Part shown: positions 9,074 through 17,644 of the stretch, piece after piece | How the letters are laid out: each line of letters starts with the position of its first letter | Position numbering within the stretch: the first letter of the stretch is position 1 | From: Muribaculaceae bacterium | Lineage (GTDB): Bacteria; Bacteroidota; Bacteroidia; Bacteroidales; Muribaculaceae | Assembly (NCBI GenBank): GCA_017651515.1 | Contig: JAGCCU010000051.1 | Coordinates: 1 to 64,000 of the forward strand | DNA: 64,000 bases | Reading direction: 5' to 3' | Made by a program: the position numbers and the translations under genes | Notes under the pieces: model-generated | The model's database searches: none | What the model saw: the letters and a program-made list of their open reading frames with translations, nothing else | Told to the model about the DNA's origin: nothing

Positions 9074-10402
9074 TTAGCCATTGAGTCTTGCTTGGATAGC
9101 CTTGCTCTGCTCTTCGTAGCCTGGCTTGTTAAGCAGCGCAAACATGTTCTTCTTGTATGCCTCCACGCCAGGCTGGTTGAACGGGTTCACATCCAACACA
9201 TAACCGCTCATACCACAGGCTTTCTCAAAGAAGTAGATGAGTTGTCCCAAGCAGTGTTCATTGAGCGCAGGCAGGGTGATGAGAATGTTGGGCACACCGC
9301 CATCCACGTGAGCAATCTGAGTGCCTAATTCCGCCATCTTGTTCACTTCTCCAACACGCTTGCCAGCAATATAGTTCAGTCCGTCAAGGTCGGCCTCGTC
9401 GCGTGGGATGACCACCTCATTATTTTGGTTCTCGACACGAAGCACGGTCTCGAAGATGGTGCGCTCGCCGTCCTGAATCCACTGTCCCATGCTGTGCAGG
9501 TCGGTGGTGAAATCAACAGCAGCGGGGAATATGCCCTTGCCGTCTTTGCCTTCGCTCTCGCCGTAGAGTTGTTTCCACCACTCGGCAAGAAAGTGCAGGC
9601 GTGGGTCGAAGTTGACAAGTATTTCCACCTTCTTGCCGTCGCGATAGAGCGCGTTGCGTGTGGCGGCATAGGTAGCCATGATTTCTTCACCTTCACGTTC
9701 CATTGCTACGGCGCCAGCCACAAGGGCGCGGATGTCGAATCCAGCCACGGCTATAGGCAGCAGGCCCACAGGAGTGAGTACCGAGAAGCGGCCGCCCACG
9801 TTGTCGGGAATTACGTAGGTAACATATCCTTCTTCGCCGGCGAGTTTACGCAATGCACCGCGGGCAGCATCGGTGATTGCCACGATGTGCTGTGCAGCCC
9901 ACTGCTTGCCCTCTTGCTGCTCGAGCATGTCCTTGAGCAGGCGGAAAGCGATTGCCGGCTCGGTGGTAGTGCCGCTCTTCGAGATGACGATGATACCGAA
10001 TTTGTGACCTTTCACCAGTTGCATCAGGTCGTAGAGGTAGTCTTCGCCGATGTTATTGCCGGCAAAGAGTACTCGTGCACCACTGGCGGGCTTGTATGCG
10101 GCAAAGTTGTCGTTCAGTGCCTCGATTACGGCCTTTGCGCCCAAATAACTGCCGCCGATGCCAATTGCGATTACGTATTCACACTCATTACGAAGCATGG
10201 CAGCTGTTTGCTCTATGTTGTCGAGTTGCTCACTTGTGATGCTTGACGGAAGATGTAGCCATCCCAGAAAATCGTTGCCGGCACCGTCGCCGCGTTCAAG
10301 AGTGCGTGCAGCCTCAATAGCTGCCGGGCGTAGTGATTCTATAACTTGTTCGGTTACTGAGCCGGTTATTGCGGCTGCATTGTCAATGTTGATACGGTTC
10401 AT
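9074..10402 (-). CDS. pgi: Glucose-6-phosphate isomerase
   Basis: Interconverts glucose-6-phosphate and fructose-6-phosphate in the cytoplasm. The 442-aa length fits the short bacterial PGI class. Visible motifs are the sugar-phosphate loop SKSGTTTE at 141-148, signature 1 DNVGGRFSV at 200-208, and the C-terminal signature around [15 protein letters not shown]. It lies 17 nt downstream of lgt on the same strand, so the two are probably co-transcribed, and it is followed by a strong hairpin terminator. Nothing unusual was seen. Confidence 0.97.
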   Translation of the reverse strand: MNRINIDNAAAITGSVTEQVIESLRPAAIEAARTLERGDGAGNDFLGWLHLPSSITSEQLDNIEQTAAMLRNECEYVIAIGIGGSYLGAKAVIEALNDNFAAYKPASGARVLFAGNNIGEDYLYDLMQLVKGHKFGIIVISKSGTTTEPAIAFRLLKDMLEQQEGKQWAAQHIVAITDAARGALRKLAGEEGYVTYVIPDNVGGRFSVLTPVGLLPIAVAGFDIRALVAGAVAMEREGEEIMATYAATRNALYRDGKKVEILVNFDPRLHFLAEWWKQLYGESEGKDGKGIFPAAVDFTTDLHSMGQWIQDGERTIFETVLRVENQNNEVVIPRDEADLDGLNYIAGKRVGEVNKMAELGTQIAHVDGGVPNILITLPALNEHCLGQLIYFFEKACGMSGYVLDVNPFNQPGVEAYKKNMFALLNKPGYEEQSKAIQARLNG

Positions 10403-10419
10403 AGTCTTGTATTTTGATG

Positions 10420-11313
10420 TTATTTCTTTTTCTTTTTTTCTGCATCGCTGAACTCGTTAGGATATTCAAGTGCCACTCTCGGGCGACGCATAGCCCTTAT
10501 TATCAGCCATATTCCAAGCACGATGAATGGTATGCTCAGAAGCTGTCCCTGGTCGAGTCCTATGTTCTGGCGCATCGCAATCTCCCATGGTTCCTGTACA
10601 TTCTTGATAAACTCAATTAGGAAACGTGGCACGAATATTCCCAGCATGAAAACACCGAAGATGAGTCCTTCACGTTCTTGGGCATTGCGTTTCCAGTACA
10701 TGTACATGCACACCCCAAAGGTTATGAGGTAGCACAACGCTTCATAAATCTGTGTAGGGTGTGAAGGAGCCGTGAAGATGGGTTCTGCTCCTTGCATCCA
10801 TTGATGTATGTTGTCAACAAACTGGAAACCCCATGGCAGGGTTGTCTCTCCGCCGTAAATCTCATGGTTCATCAGGTTGCCTATACGTATCAATGCAGCA
10901 ACTAGACCCACAGGAACAACCAGTCGGTCGAGTGTCCAGAGCATTGGGCGCTTAGTAACCAGACGGCTGAAAATCCAGATGGCGATTAGGATGCCGGCAG
11001 TGCCGCCATGGCTTGCCAGACCGCCTTCCCATACCTTTAGAATTTCGCCTGGGTGTTGGCTGTAATAAGCCCAGTCGTAGAAGAATACGTGTCCTAGCCT
11101 GGCACCCAATATTGTGGCTACAACAACATATATGAACAGACTGCCTAGCCATTTCTCTGGTGCTCCTTCGTGCTTGAAAATGCGATAGACTATTTCATAA
11201 CCTATCAGAAATCCGATGGCGAACATAAGTCCGTACCAGCGCACCGTCACGAAACCATCGAATAAGTTTGGACTTGCTGTCCATGTCACAAAACTGAGCA
11301 TACTCATATGCAT
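10420..11313 (-). CDS. lgt: Prolipoprotein diacylglyceryl transferase
   Basis: An inner-membrane enzyme that moves diacylglyceryl from phosphatidylglycerol to the lipobox Cys of prolipoproteins. It has 297 aa and about seven membrane segments, the conserved [13 protein letters not shown] stretch and the Lgt signature [12 protein letters not shown]. The tail ends in six residues of AEKKKKKK-like charge (five terminal Lys). A -7 box lies at 11331-11338 upstream. Several lipoproteins in the window (LptE, the 27770 gene, probably QC) would be its substrates. pgi follows 17 nt downstream. Confidence 0.97.
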   Translation of the reverse strand: MHMSMLSFVTWTASPNLFDGFVTVRWYGLMFAIGFLIGYEIVYRIFKHEGAPEKWLGSLFIYVVVATILGARLGHVFFYDWAYYSQHPGEILKVWEGGLASHGGTAGILIAIWIFSRLVTKRPMLWTLDRLVVPVGLVAALIRIGNLMNHEIYGGETTLPWGFQFVDNIHQWMQGAEPIFTAPSHPTQIYEALCYLITFGVCMYMYWKRNAQEREGLIFGVFMLGIFVPRFLIEFIKNVQEPWEIAMRQNIGLDQGQLLSIPFIVLGIWLIIRAMRRPRVALEYPNEFSDAEKKKKK

Positions 11314-11330
11314 TGTTAATTTGCAGAAGG

Positions 11331-11338
11331 CAAAATTA
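11331..11338 (-). promoter_or_regulatory. -7 promoter element of lgt-pgi
   Basis: On the minus strand this reads TAATTTTG, the Bacteroidetes TAnnTTTG -7 box, 17 nt upstream of the lgt start. No good -33 TTTG is present at the expected spacing. Confidence 0.5.
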
Positions 11339-11428
11339 CAAAAAAAATCGCACCTTCGCCATTATAGTAATAAACTTTGGCACAAAAGTTGTAGTCTAAC
11401 GTATCGAAATGCCCAAAAACTGCTTTTT

Positions 11429-12013
11429 ATGACCATAGAAATCAATCGTCGTGTGGCGCATGTTGCAATAGCCGTAGCTGTTGTGGCGGGTTTGTTGTGG
11501 GTGGGTTGGAAACACTTTTCTCCAGGTCGCGAGATTATAGGCGAGGAACGTCTTACTGCCCTCGATCCTGCCAATGCAGGTATAAACATCCGTGTCACCA
11601 AGCCGTGGTTTACCGACTCGGTGTGCGTGTTTGATGCCCGCACACCAGGAGAGCGTGATTACGACCGTTTCGACCTAACGCGTTGCCTGTTGCAGTGCGC
11701 TCAGGACATGCAGCAAGACGAAGTGGCGCGTGTTTATCTGGCATGTGATGGCCGTCGCGTGTATTTTATTAAAGGCAGTGATTTTAAGAAACTTGGAATT
11801 GACTATAAGCGTGGCAGTACTTGGAATAATACCGTGCTTGCAGCACGAATTCCCACAGTCACATATACACTGAATGACAGCCTTGCTTTTCCTGCTCGCG
11901 ACGGACTGCTCCAACCTTTGGACAATGCTAGCGACTGGAACACCATGATGTCAACACTTATGGCTCATGACTCTCCGTCTCTAATTGGCGCCTTGGTGCG
12001 ATTCATATTTTGA
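11429..12013 (+). CDS. Membrane-anchored hypothetical protein
   Basis: A 194-aa protein with one N-terminal membrane segment (AHVAIAVAVVAGLLWVGW) and a soluble domain of about 160 residues, presumably periplasmic. I do not recognise the family. The reading frame stays open upstream to 11216, but that would overlap lgt and its promoter, so the ATG at 11429 (MTIEINRRVAHV) is chosen. The domain alternates beta-like segments (INIRVTKPWF, VARVYLACDGRRVYFI). It stands between the divergent lgt and the GH31 gene, with 130 nt before the latter, and shows no functional link to either. Confidence 0.75.
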   Translation: MTIEINRRVAHVAIAVAVVAGLLWVGWKHFSPGREIIGEERLTALDPANAGINIRVTKPWFTDSVCVFDARTPGERDYDRFDLTRCLLQCAQDMQQDEVARVYLACDGRRVYFIKGSDFKKLGIDYKRGSTWNNTVLAARIPTVTYTLNDSLAFPARDGLLQPLDNASDWNTMMSTLMAHDSPSLIGALVRFIF

Positions 12014-12082
12014 TAATAACCTAAATTCAGGAAAAGATAAAACTAAAGACAAAAACTTGTCACTACTTAATTAATATTTTTG

Positions 12083-12114
12083 TAACTTTGTCGATTACTA
12101 AATCAACAAAGTTA
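12083..12114 (+). promoter_or_regulatory. -7 box within an inverted repeat upstream of GH31
   Basis: TAACTTTG at 12083-12090 fits the -7 consensus. The same bases form the left arm of a perfect 9-bp inverted repeat (TAACTTTGT / ACAAAGTTA, 14-nt loop), followed by CTTTTTTGTTT. It may be a terminator of the preceding gene, a promoter for GH31, or both; the nearest -33-like CTTG is 23 nt away, too far. Confidence 0.5.
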
Positions 12115-12144
12115 CTTTTTTGTTTATTTAAACTCTATCATAAA

Positions 12145-14529
12145 ATGAAATTCTCCAGAATAATAGCATTAGTAGCAGTTGCAATGATTGCTGTAGCCGC
12201 TAAGGCGCAGTCAGCAACCTTTACGTTCAATGATGATGCACGCAATCAACGCGTCACTATTACTGCCATTAGCGATGACATCGTGCGTGTGAGCGTAATT
12301 CCGAATAATTGGAAAGAATTGTCTTTACCTTCGCTTGCAACCGATGAAGCATTGAAGGCTCCCGCTCCCGCCGTGACCATCACACAGGAAGGCGAGATGA
12401 GCGTGATGCGCACAGCCAGCGGTATGCGTGTGGTATGCGACAAGAACGTTAAGAGCGTTTCGGTGAGTTGCGGTTCAACTTTCTTCACTACCGACCTGTG
12501 TGATCGCAGTCAGTCGGTATTGCGCTTGATGCACGCTGGGGGCGAATCGTTCTACGGTGCCGGTGAGCGAGGCTATTCGTTCAATCTGTGTGGCGACACG
12601 CTCATTAACTACAATAAACAGAACTATGGCTACCAAAGCGGAGAGAAACGTATTAGTCAGATGGGTATTACCATGCCTATGGTGATTTCGTCGAAGGGTT
12701 ATGGCATTTTCTTTGATGATTTCTGCAAATCATCGTTGTATGTGGGCGAGCAAGGCCTAGAATATACCTCCACTTCTCCTCAACCACTGTCTTACTACGT
12801 TATCAATGGCAATGGTCGTGTGGAGAACGTAGTGAAAAATTTCACTTGGCTCGTTGGACGTCAGGAACTGCCGCCACTGTGGACACTGGGCTACATTACT
12901 TCGAAATACGGCTACCACGACCAGCGTGAGAGTGAGGGTGTGGTAGATTCGCTCAAGACAGCTGGCTATCCACTCGACGGCATCGTCTTCGACCTTTACT
13001 GGTATGGTAAGGAGGAAGACATGGGGCGCTTGGAATGGGACAAGAACCAGTGGCCCGACCATCGTAAAATGTTGCGTGACTTTAAGCTGAAAGGAGTCAA
13101 TGTTGTGACAATTTCTCAGCCCTACGTGCTCACCAACGGCCGAGCCATCGACAATTACCGCTCTCTTGACCCGCAGGGGATGTTCTGCAAAACCGATGGA
13201 ACAGACACCACACAGACTGTCACCATATGGGTAGGACAGGGCGGAATGTTCGACGTATCCAACCCTGCTACACGTCTGTGGCTGCGTAACCGCTACAAAC
13301 AACTCACAGATGAGGGTGTGACCGGCTGGTGGGGAGATTTGGGCGAGCCGGAGGTGCATCCGTTGGAGATTCGTCATTATAATGGCCTTATTGCCGAGCA
13401 GTATCACAACTATTATGGCAATGAGTGGAGCCGCATTATCTACGACCTCTTCAAGCAGGAATATCCAAGTCGCCGTCTGATGACGATGATGCGTGCCGGC
13501 ACAGCAGGTTTGCAGCGTTACTCGGTGTTTCCCTGGAGTACCGACGTGTCGCGTTCATGGGGCGGTTTACAGCCCCAGGTGACCATTATGCTTAACTCAG
13601 GATTGAGTGGACTGGGCTATATGTCGCACGACGTGGGTGGTTTTGCCGTCGATCCCGATAATAATCGCGACGGCGAGCTTTACATCCGTTGGCTGCAGCT
13701 AGGTCTCTTCTCGCCAGTATTACGCACACATTCACAACAACTGGCAGAACCTTATCACTATACTGAATTCGGAGATCTTCCCTTGCGCATAATCAAGTCA
13801 CGCTACAACTGGCTGCCGTACAACTATACTTTGGCTTATGAGAACGCAAGTCAGGGATTGCCGATGGTGCGCCCATTGGGATTTTACGAGAGTGACAACA
13901 ACATCACCCGCTATGACGACATCACCGATCAGTATCTATGGGGTCACGATGTTATGGTTGCTCCAGTGATGCAGCAAGGTGCTACAAGCCGAGAAGTGAC
14001 GTTCCCCGAAGGGACTTGGGTGGATGTGAACAACCCCAGTCGTCGCTATGAGGGTCATACGACAGTTAATTATGCTGCACCTCTCGAAGTGTTACCGTTA
14101 TTTGCACGCGCTGGTGCGTTCATTCCGCAGGCTGAATATCCTATGCAGAACGTGGACGAATATAATCCCAACAAACTTGACATAATCTATTACATGAGCG
14201 ATAAGGAATCGTCCTATACGCTGTTTGACGATGATTTACGTTCCACGGGAACGCTGGCCTTTGGCAAGCATCGCCTTATTCGTTTCGATGCCAAGCCACA
14301 AGGCAAGTCATGCGTGATTACCATCAAGGGCGAAGGACACATCATGGGTCACTTGCCTACCAAGCAGTATCGTTTAGTAGTACCTGCACTTGCTTCAAAG
14401 CCCAAGCAGGTGAAAATCAATGGAAAGAAGGCTTCTCATGTTTCATATGACCGTCAGAATTCCATCCTTACCATTCCCGTCCCGATAACTGATATTACTA
14501 CAGCTACCACAGTCGAGATAACCAAGTAG
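12145..14529 (+). CDS. Glycoside hydrolase family 31 (alpha-glucosidase/xylosidase type)
   Basis: A secreted retaining alpha-glycosidase of 794 aa. The frame is open from 12088, but the ATG at 12145 gives a proper signal peptide (MKFSRIIALVAV...AAKA) cleaved before Gln22. An N-terminal beta-sandwich precedes the catalytic barrel. The nucleophile is Asp398 in GWWGDLGEPE, and Asp467 in STDVSRSW is the likely acid/base. C-terminal beta domains carry the GH31 pattern DDDLRSTGTLAFG. Substrate specificity cannot be told from sequence; alpha-glucosides or xylosides are usual. It is monocistronic, with no SusC/D pair nearby, so it is not in an obvious polysaccharide utilisation locus. Confidence 0.92.
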   Translation: MKFSRIIALVAVAMIAVAAKAQSATFTFNDDARNQRVTITAISDDIVRVSVIPNNWKELSLPSLATDEALKAPAPAVTITQEGEMSVMRTASGMRVVCDKNVKSVSVSCGSTFFTTDLCDRSQSVLRLMHAGGESFYGAGERGYSFNLCGDTLINYNKQNYGYQSGEKRISQMGITMPMVISSKGYGIFFDDFCKSSLYVGEQGLEYTSTSPQPLSYYVINGNGRVENVVKNFTWLVGRQELPPLWTLGYITSKYGYHDQRESEGVVDSLKTAGYPLDGIVFDLYWYGKEEDMGRLEWDKNQWPDHRKMLRDFKLKGVNVVTISQPYVLTNGRAIDNYRSLDPQGMFCKTDGTDTTQTVTIWVGQGGMFDVSNPATRLWLRNRYKQLTDEGVTGWWGDLGEPEVHPLEIRHYNGLIAEQYHNYYGNEWSRIIYDLFKQEYPSRRLMTMMRAGTAGLQRYSVFPWSTDVSRSWGGLQPQVTIMLNSGLSGLGYMSHDVGGFAVDPDNNRDGELYIRWLQLGLFSPVLRTHSQQLAEPYHYTEFGDLPLRIIKSRYNWLPYNYTLAYENASQGLPMVRPLGFYESDNNITRYDDITDQYLWGHDVMVAPVMQQGATSREVTFPEGTWVDVNNPSRRYEGHTTVNYAAPLEVLPLFARAGAFIPQAEYPMQNVDEYNPNKLDIIYYMSDKESSYTLFDDDLRSTGTLAFGKHRLIRFDAKPQGKSCVITIKGEGHIMGHLPTKQYRLVVPALASKPKQVKINGKKASHVSYDRQNSILTIPVPITDITTATTVEITK

Positions 14530-14587
14530 CAAACTGCCAAAAAGTCATTTTTTGCCGATTAATGTCCAATAAGTGAAAGAAGTTGAT

Positions 14588-14595
14588 TAATTTTG
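14588..14595 (+). promoter_or_regulatory. -7 promoter element of the sigma-54 activator operon
   Basis: TAATTTTG, followed by CAGCC, lies 23 nt upstream of the ATG at 14619. No TTTG is found 19-20 nt upstream, so this is a partial match to the housekeeping consensus. Confidence 0.5.
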
Positions 14596-14618
14596 CAGCC
14601 TAAATCAATGATACCAAT

Positions 14619-15905
14619 ATGGCAATACCTAATGAAATACAAAACGTAAAAAGACGTTTTTCCATTATAGGCGACTCACAGGCTTTGATTTCAGCAGTAG
14701 GTCGTGCGATTCGCGTAGCTCCACACGACTTGTCGGTGTTGGTGATAGGCGAAAGTGGGTCGGGAAAAGAATTTTTCCCTAAGATTATACATGAGAATAG
14801 TCCACGCCGTCATGGCAAATACATTGCCGTGAACTGTGGTGCTATTCCCGAAGGAACTATCGATAGTGAACTTTTCGGTCATGTGAAGGGTTCGTTTACG
14901 GGTGCTACAAGCGACCATAAAGGATACTTTGAGGAAGCAAGTGGAGGTACCATTTTCCTCGATGAAGTGGGAGAAATGCCGTTGAGTACCCAGGCGCGAT
15001 TGCTGCGTGTTTTGGAAAGTGGTGAATTTTTGAAAGTGGGCAGCAGCACCGTGCAGAAGACCAACATCCGCGTAGTGGCTGCCACGAATAAAGATATGGG
15101 GAAGGCAGTGAAAGATGGAAAGTTTCGCGAAGACCTTTATTATCGTCTTTCGACGGTGCTCATCAACGTGCCTCCACTGAGAGAACGAGGCCGAGACATA
15201 CTGATGTTAACACGTAAGTTCATGCATGACTTTGCCGATGAGACGCATTCGCCTGAGGTGGAACTCACTGCTGATGCTCAGCAGGCACTCATGGACTATC
15301 ACTGGCCCGGGAATGTTCGTCAGCTTAAGAGCGTGGTTCAGCAAGTGGCTCTATTTGAGGCGGGGGAAACCGTTAACCGAGAGACCATCAATCAGTATCT
15401 GCCCAATTTGGGCCAGCCACACCTGCCGGCCACTATCGATAAGAGCCAGTTCGACTATACTCAAGAACGAGAGGTCATTTTCATGCTGATAAAGCAACTT
15501 CAGCAGGAAATTGATGATGTGAAAGTTGCCGTAACGGGAGGTGATAGAAATTCTGCAACGCATGTTTCAGCAAATCAGGCGGACCTTAAACGAGAAGTTC
15601 GGCAGTTGGGTTTTTTAGGTCGTAATGACGACTCGTCAACCACGATAGTTCACGAGAATCATACCGGAACGACATTGCATCATAGTGAGCCGCATGATCT
15701 GGGACATGTGGATGAAGTGAATGCGTATGAGGTTAATCAGACAGGTTCAGGGCACATCAAGACCCTTGACGAGACCGAACGTGAAACTATTATGGAAGCA
15801 CTGTATCGCAACAATGGTCGTCGCAAGAAAACTGCCGAGGAACTGCAAATCAGCGAACGCACGCTTTATAGGAAAATCAAGGAGTACGGCTTAGAACGTA
15901 GATAG
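14619..15905 (+). CDS. Sigma-54-dependent activator lacking a receiver domain
   Basis: A 428-aa NtrC-family AAA+ activator that would open promoters held by RpoN. The AAA+ domain starts almost at the N-terminus: Walker A GESGSGKE at 44-51, sigma-54-contacting GSFTGA loop at 91-96 and Walker B-like GGTIFLDEVGEMP. After a His-rich linker (about 310-380) comes a Fis-type helix-turn-helix (KKTAEELQISERTLYRKIKEYG). There is no receiver, GAF or PAS domain, so it is either constitutively active or controlled by a partner or by level. It overlaps the following lptE by 1 nt, which ties it to an envelope operon. Its targets are unknown. Confidence 0.93.
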   Translation: MAIPNEIQNVKRRFSIIGDSQALISAVGRAIRVAPHDLSVLVIGESGSGKEFFPKIIHENSPRRHGKYIAVNCGAIPEGTIDSELFGHVKGSFTGATSDHKGYFEEASGGTIFLDEVGEMPLSTQARLLRVLESGEFLKVGSSTVQKTNIRVVAATNKDMGKAVKDGKFREDLYYRLSTVLINVPPLRERGRDILMLTRKFMHDFADETHSPEVELTADAQQALMDYHWPGNVRQLKSVVQQVALFEAGETVNRETINQYLPNLGQPHLPATIDKSQFDYTQEREVIFMLIKQLQQEIDDVKVAVTGGDRNSATHVSANQADLKREVRQLGFLGRNDDSSTTIVHENHTGTTLHHSEPHDLGHVDEVNAYEVNQTGSGHIKTLDETERETIMEALYRNNGRRKKTAEELQISERTLYRKIKEYGLERR

Positions 15906-16417
15906 TGAAACGGATTCTGGTCATATTGAGTGCCATTGTGATGGTTGCGTTGCAGGCTTGTATTCCTCGATACACCTTGAATGGAGCCTCGATAGATTAT
16001 TCTGTTTATCGAACCATCTCATTCGGTGATTTTCCAATTAGGGCTGCTCTTGTCTATCCTCCATTGCAGCAACTCTTTGAGAATAAAATGATGGACATGG
16101 TGGGACAACAGACTCGACTGCGTGTGGTGGACAACATGAACAGCGACCTGCGCATGGAAGGTGAGATTACAGGTTACAACCTGTCGCCTCAGGCAGTAGG
16201 AGAGGATGCCTATGCGAGCCAAACACGTCTTACAATCACTGTGAGAGTGAAATATATTAATAATCAAAACCAGGCTTTGTCGAAAGATCAATCCTTTTCA
16301 GCATATCGTGATTTTTCCAGCAGTGAAATGCTCACCGATGTGCAAGACGAATTGTGCAACCAGATTTGTACCGATCTTACTGACCTGATTTTCAATGCCA
16401 CCATTGGTGATTGGTAA
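15905..16417 (+). CDS. lptE: LPS-assembly lipoprotein LptE
   Basis: A 170-aa outer-membrane lipoprotein with a signal peptide and lipobox ending ALQAC (Cys19), and the LptE-type beginning YTLNGASIDYSVYRTISFGDFP. It would plug the LptD barrel and help insert LPS at the surface. The start is GTG at 15905, whose first base is the last base of the preceding TAG stop, so translation is coupled. Sequence similarity in this family is low, and the call rests on the N-terminal pattern, size and the Bacteroidetes order activator-lptE-TPR-secG. Confidence 0.8.
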   Translation: MKRILVILSAIVMVALQACIPRYTLNGASIDYSVYRTISFGDFPIRAALVYPPLQQLFENKMMDMVGQQTRLRVVDNMNSDLRMEGEITGYNLSPQAVGEDAYASQTRLTITVRVKYINNQNQALSKDQSFSAYRDFSSSEMLTDVQDELCNQICTDLTDLIFNATIGDW

Positions 16418-16428
16418 AAATTGCAGTC

Positions 16429-17190
16429 ATGAACTTAGTTGATGATATTAGGAAAGTGCTAGATGACAATGCACCAGTATCACAGGAATGGCTTCAACAG
16501 ATGATGCATGATTATCCCTACTACATGGTGCCGCTGTTGCAGTATGTGAAACAGAATCCTGATGCCACCGACCGTGACGATGTGTTGGCTCGACTTGCCA
16601 TTGCTCACCCCGACCGAAAGATTCTGGCGGCACAATTAGGCAAAGGTATGGAAGAACTGGCTCATTTCTACCCCGACGAAGAACAACCTGTTACTCCTGA
16701 TACTGATACTACGATTGAGCGTTTTTTGGAAAACTACGGCAACTCAAGCCAGAAAGAAATTGAAGCAATAGAGAAGGTTATATTCAATCCTATGCCTGAT
16801 TATGCCGATGTGCTTGCAGCACAGGAACGTCAGCAGGGCATCCCCGACCTGAACAATGCTGAAACCGAAGAGGATGCGCTCATCAATAGCTTTATAGCGC
16901 AGAGCCAGGAACAGGACCGTCAGGTAGTTGAAAGCGCAACGCAGCCCGAGGTGAATGAGCAGGAAAAAGAGGAAATTGCAATGGCCGAGGTGCAAAATCC
17001 TGTACTTACCGACGACTCTATGCTCAGCGAAAGTCTGGCAAAAATGTACATCTCAAGAAAAAAATATTCGCAGGCTCTTGAAATTATTGAAAACATAAGT
17101 TTGAAATTTCCAGAAAAAAGTATTTACTTTGCAGACCAAATTCGCTTTTTGCGAAAATTAGTGTTAATTCAAAGCAAAAATAACATTTAA
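16429..17190 (+). CDS. TPR-like cytoplasmic protein upstream of secG
   Basis: A 253-aa protein with an acidic middle and a C-terminal TPR-like helical pair (LAKMYISRKKYSQALEIIENI). A TTG at 16411 would overlap lptE; the ATG at 16429 (MNLVDDIRKVL) is preferred. No signal peptide or membrane segment is present, so it is probably cytoplasmic. It sits 11 nt after lptE and 15 nt before secG. Function is unknown; the context suggests a link with envelope biogenesis or export. Confidence 0.8.
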   Translation: MNLVDDIRKVLDDNAPVSQEWLQQMMHDYPYYMVPLLQYVKQNPDATDRDDVLARLAIAHPDRKILAAQLGKGMEELAHFYPDEEQPVTPDTDTTIERFLENYGNSSQKEIEAIEKVIFNPMPDYADVLAAQERQQGIPDLNNAETEEDALINSFIAQSQEQDRQVVESATQPEVNEQEKEEIAMAEVQNPVLTDDSMLSESLAKMYISRKKYSQALEIIENISLKFPEKSIYFADQIRFLRKLVLIQSKNNI

Positions 17191-17205
17191 CTATAATTTT
17201 TTATA

Positions 17206-17550
17206 ATGTACACTGTATTTGCAATTTTAATTCTTATTGCTTCGGTGCTGTTGGTGGGTGTGGTACTCATCCAGAAATCGAAGGGTGGAGGTTTGGCTTC
17301 TAACATGAGTGGTTATAACCAGCTTGCTGGTGTGAAGCAGACTACCGACTTTATTGAGAAGGCTACTTGGGGTCTCGCAATTTTTATCTGTGTGCTGAGC
17401 ATTGCTTGCGCTTTTGTGAAATCGCCTACAATGATTGAGGGTGGACCACAAGTGAAGAAGCTCCCCACTCAGACCGAGACACAGGCACCCTCGTTCCCGA
17501 CGGGTGAGGCTGCTCAGGAAGCTCCCGCTCAGCAGGCTCCTGCTCAGTAA
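17206..17550 (+). CDS. secG: Preprotein translocase subunit SecG
   Basis: A 114-aa subunit of the SecYEG channel that assists SecA-driven export. It has two membrane helices (residues 3-22 and about 52-70) around the conserved loop VVLIQKSKGGGLASN and the GVKQTTDFIEKATWGLA segment. A Pro/Gln/Ala-rich tail of about 35 residues (EAAQEAPAQQAPAQ) is a low-complexity cytoplasmic or periplasmic end. Last gene of the operon begun by the sigma-54 activator. Confidence 0.95.
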   Translation: MYTVFAILILIASVLLVGVVLIQKSKGGGLASNMSGYNQLAGVKQTTDFIEKATWGLAIFICVLSIACAFVKSPTMIEGGPQVKKLPTQTETQAPSFPTGEAAQEAPAQQAPAQ

Positions 17551-17577
17551 TTAAACATCGAGAGTAGAATCGTTTCA

Positions 17578-17625
17578 TAATTTTGCAGTTGCACGCACAC
17601 CCGCGATATCAGCTTGTGTGCGTGC
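17578..17625 (+). promoter_or_regulatory. -7 element followed by a 10-bp stem hairpin
   Basis: TAATTTTG at 17578-17585 is followed by a perfect 10-bp inverted repeat (GCACGCACAC at 17591-17600, GTGTGCGTGC at 17616-17625, 15-nt loop) and then TGTTT. The predicted start site falls at the base of the hairpin. It can be read as the secG terminator or as a promoter with a 5' mRNA hairpin for the cyclase gene. Confidence 0.5.
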
Positions 17626-17644
17626 TGTTTCGGTATAATGACGA

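Noticed and set aside
9425-10246. 273-aa open frame on the plus strand
   Set aside because: Antisense to pgi; Cys- and Val-rich shadow translation with no family pattern.
11216-11428. N-terminal extension of the 11429 gene
   Set aside because: Would overlap the lgt start and its promoter; the ATG at 11429 directly precedes a clear membrane anchor.
12088-12144. N-terminal extension of the GH31 gene
   Set aside because: It would put 19 residues before an intact signal peptide and overlaps the promoter and inverted repeat.
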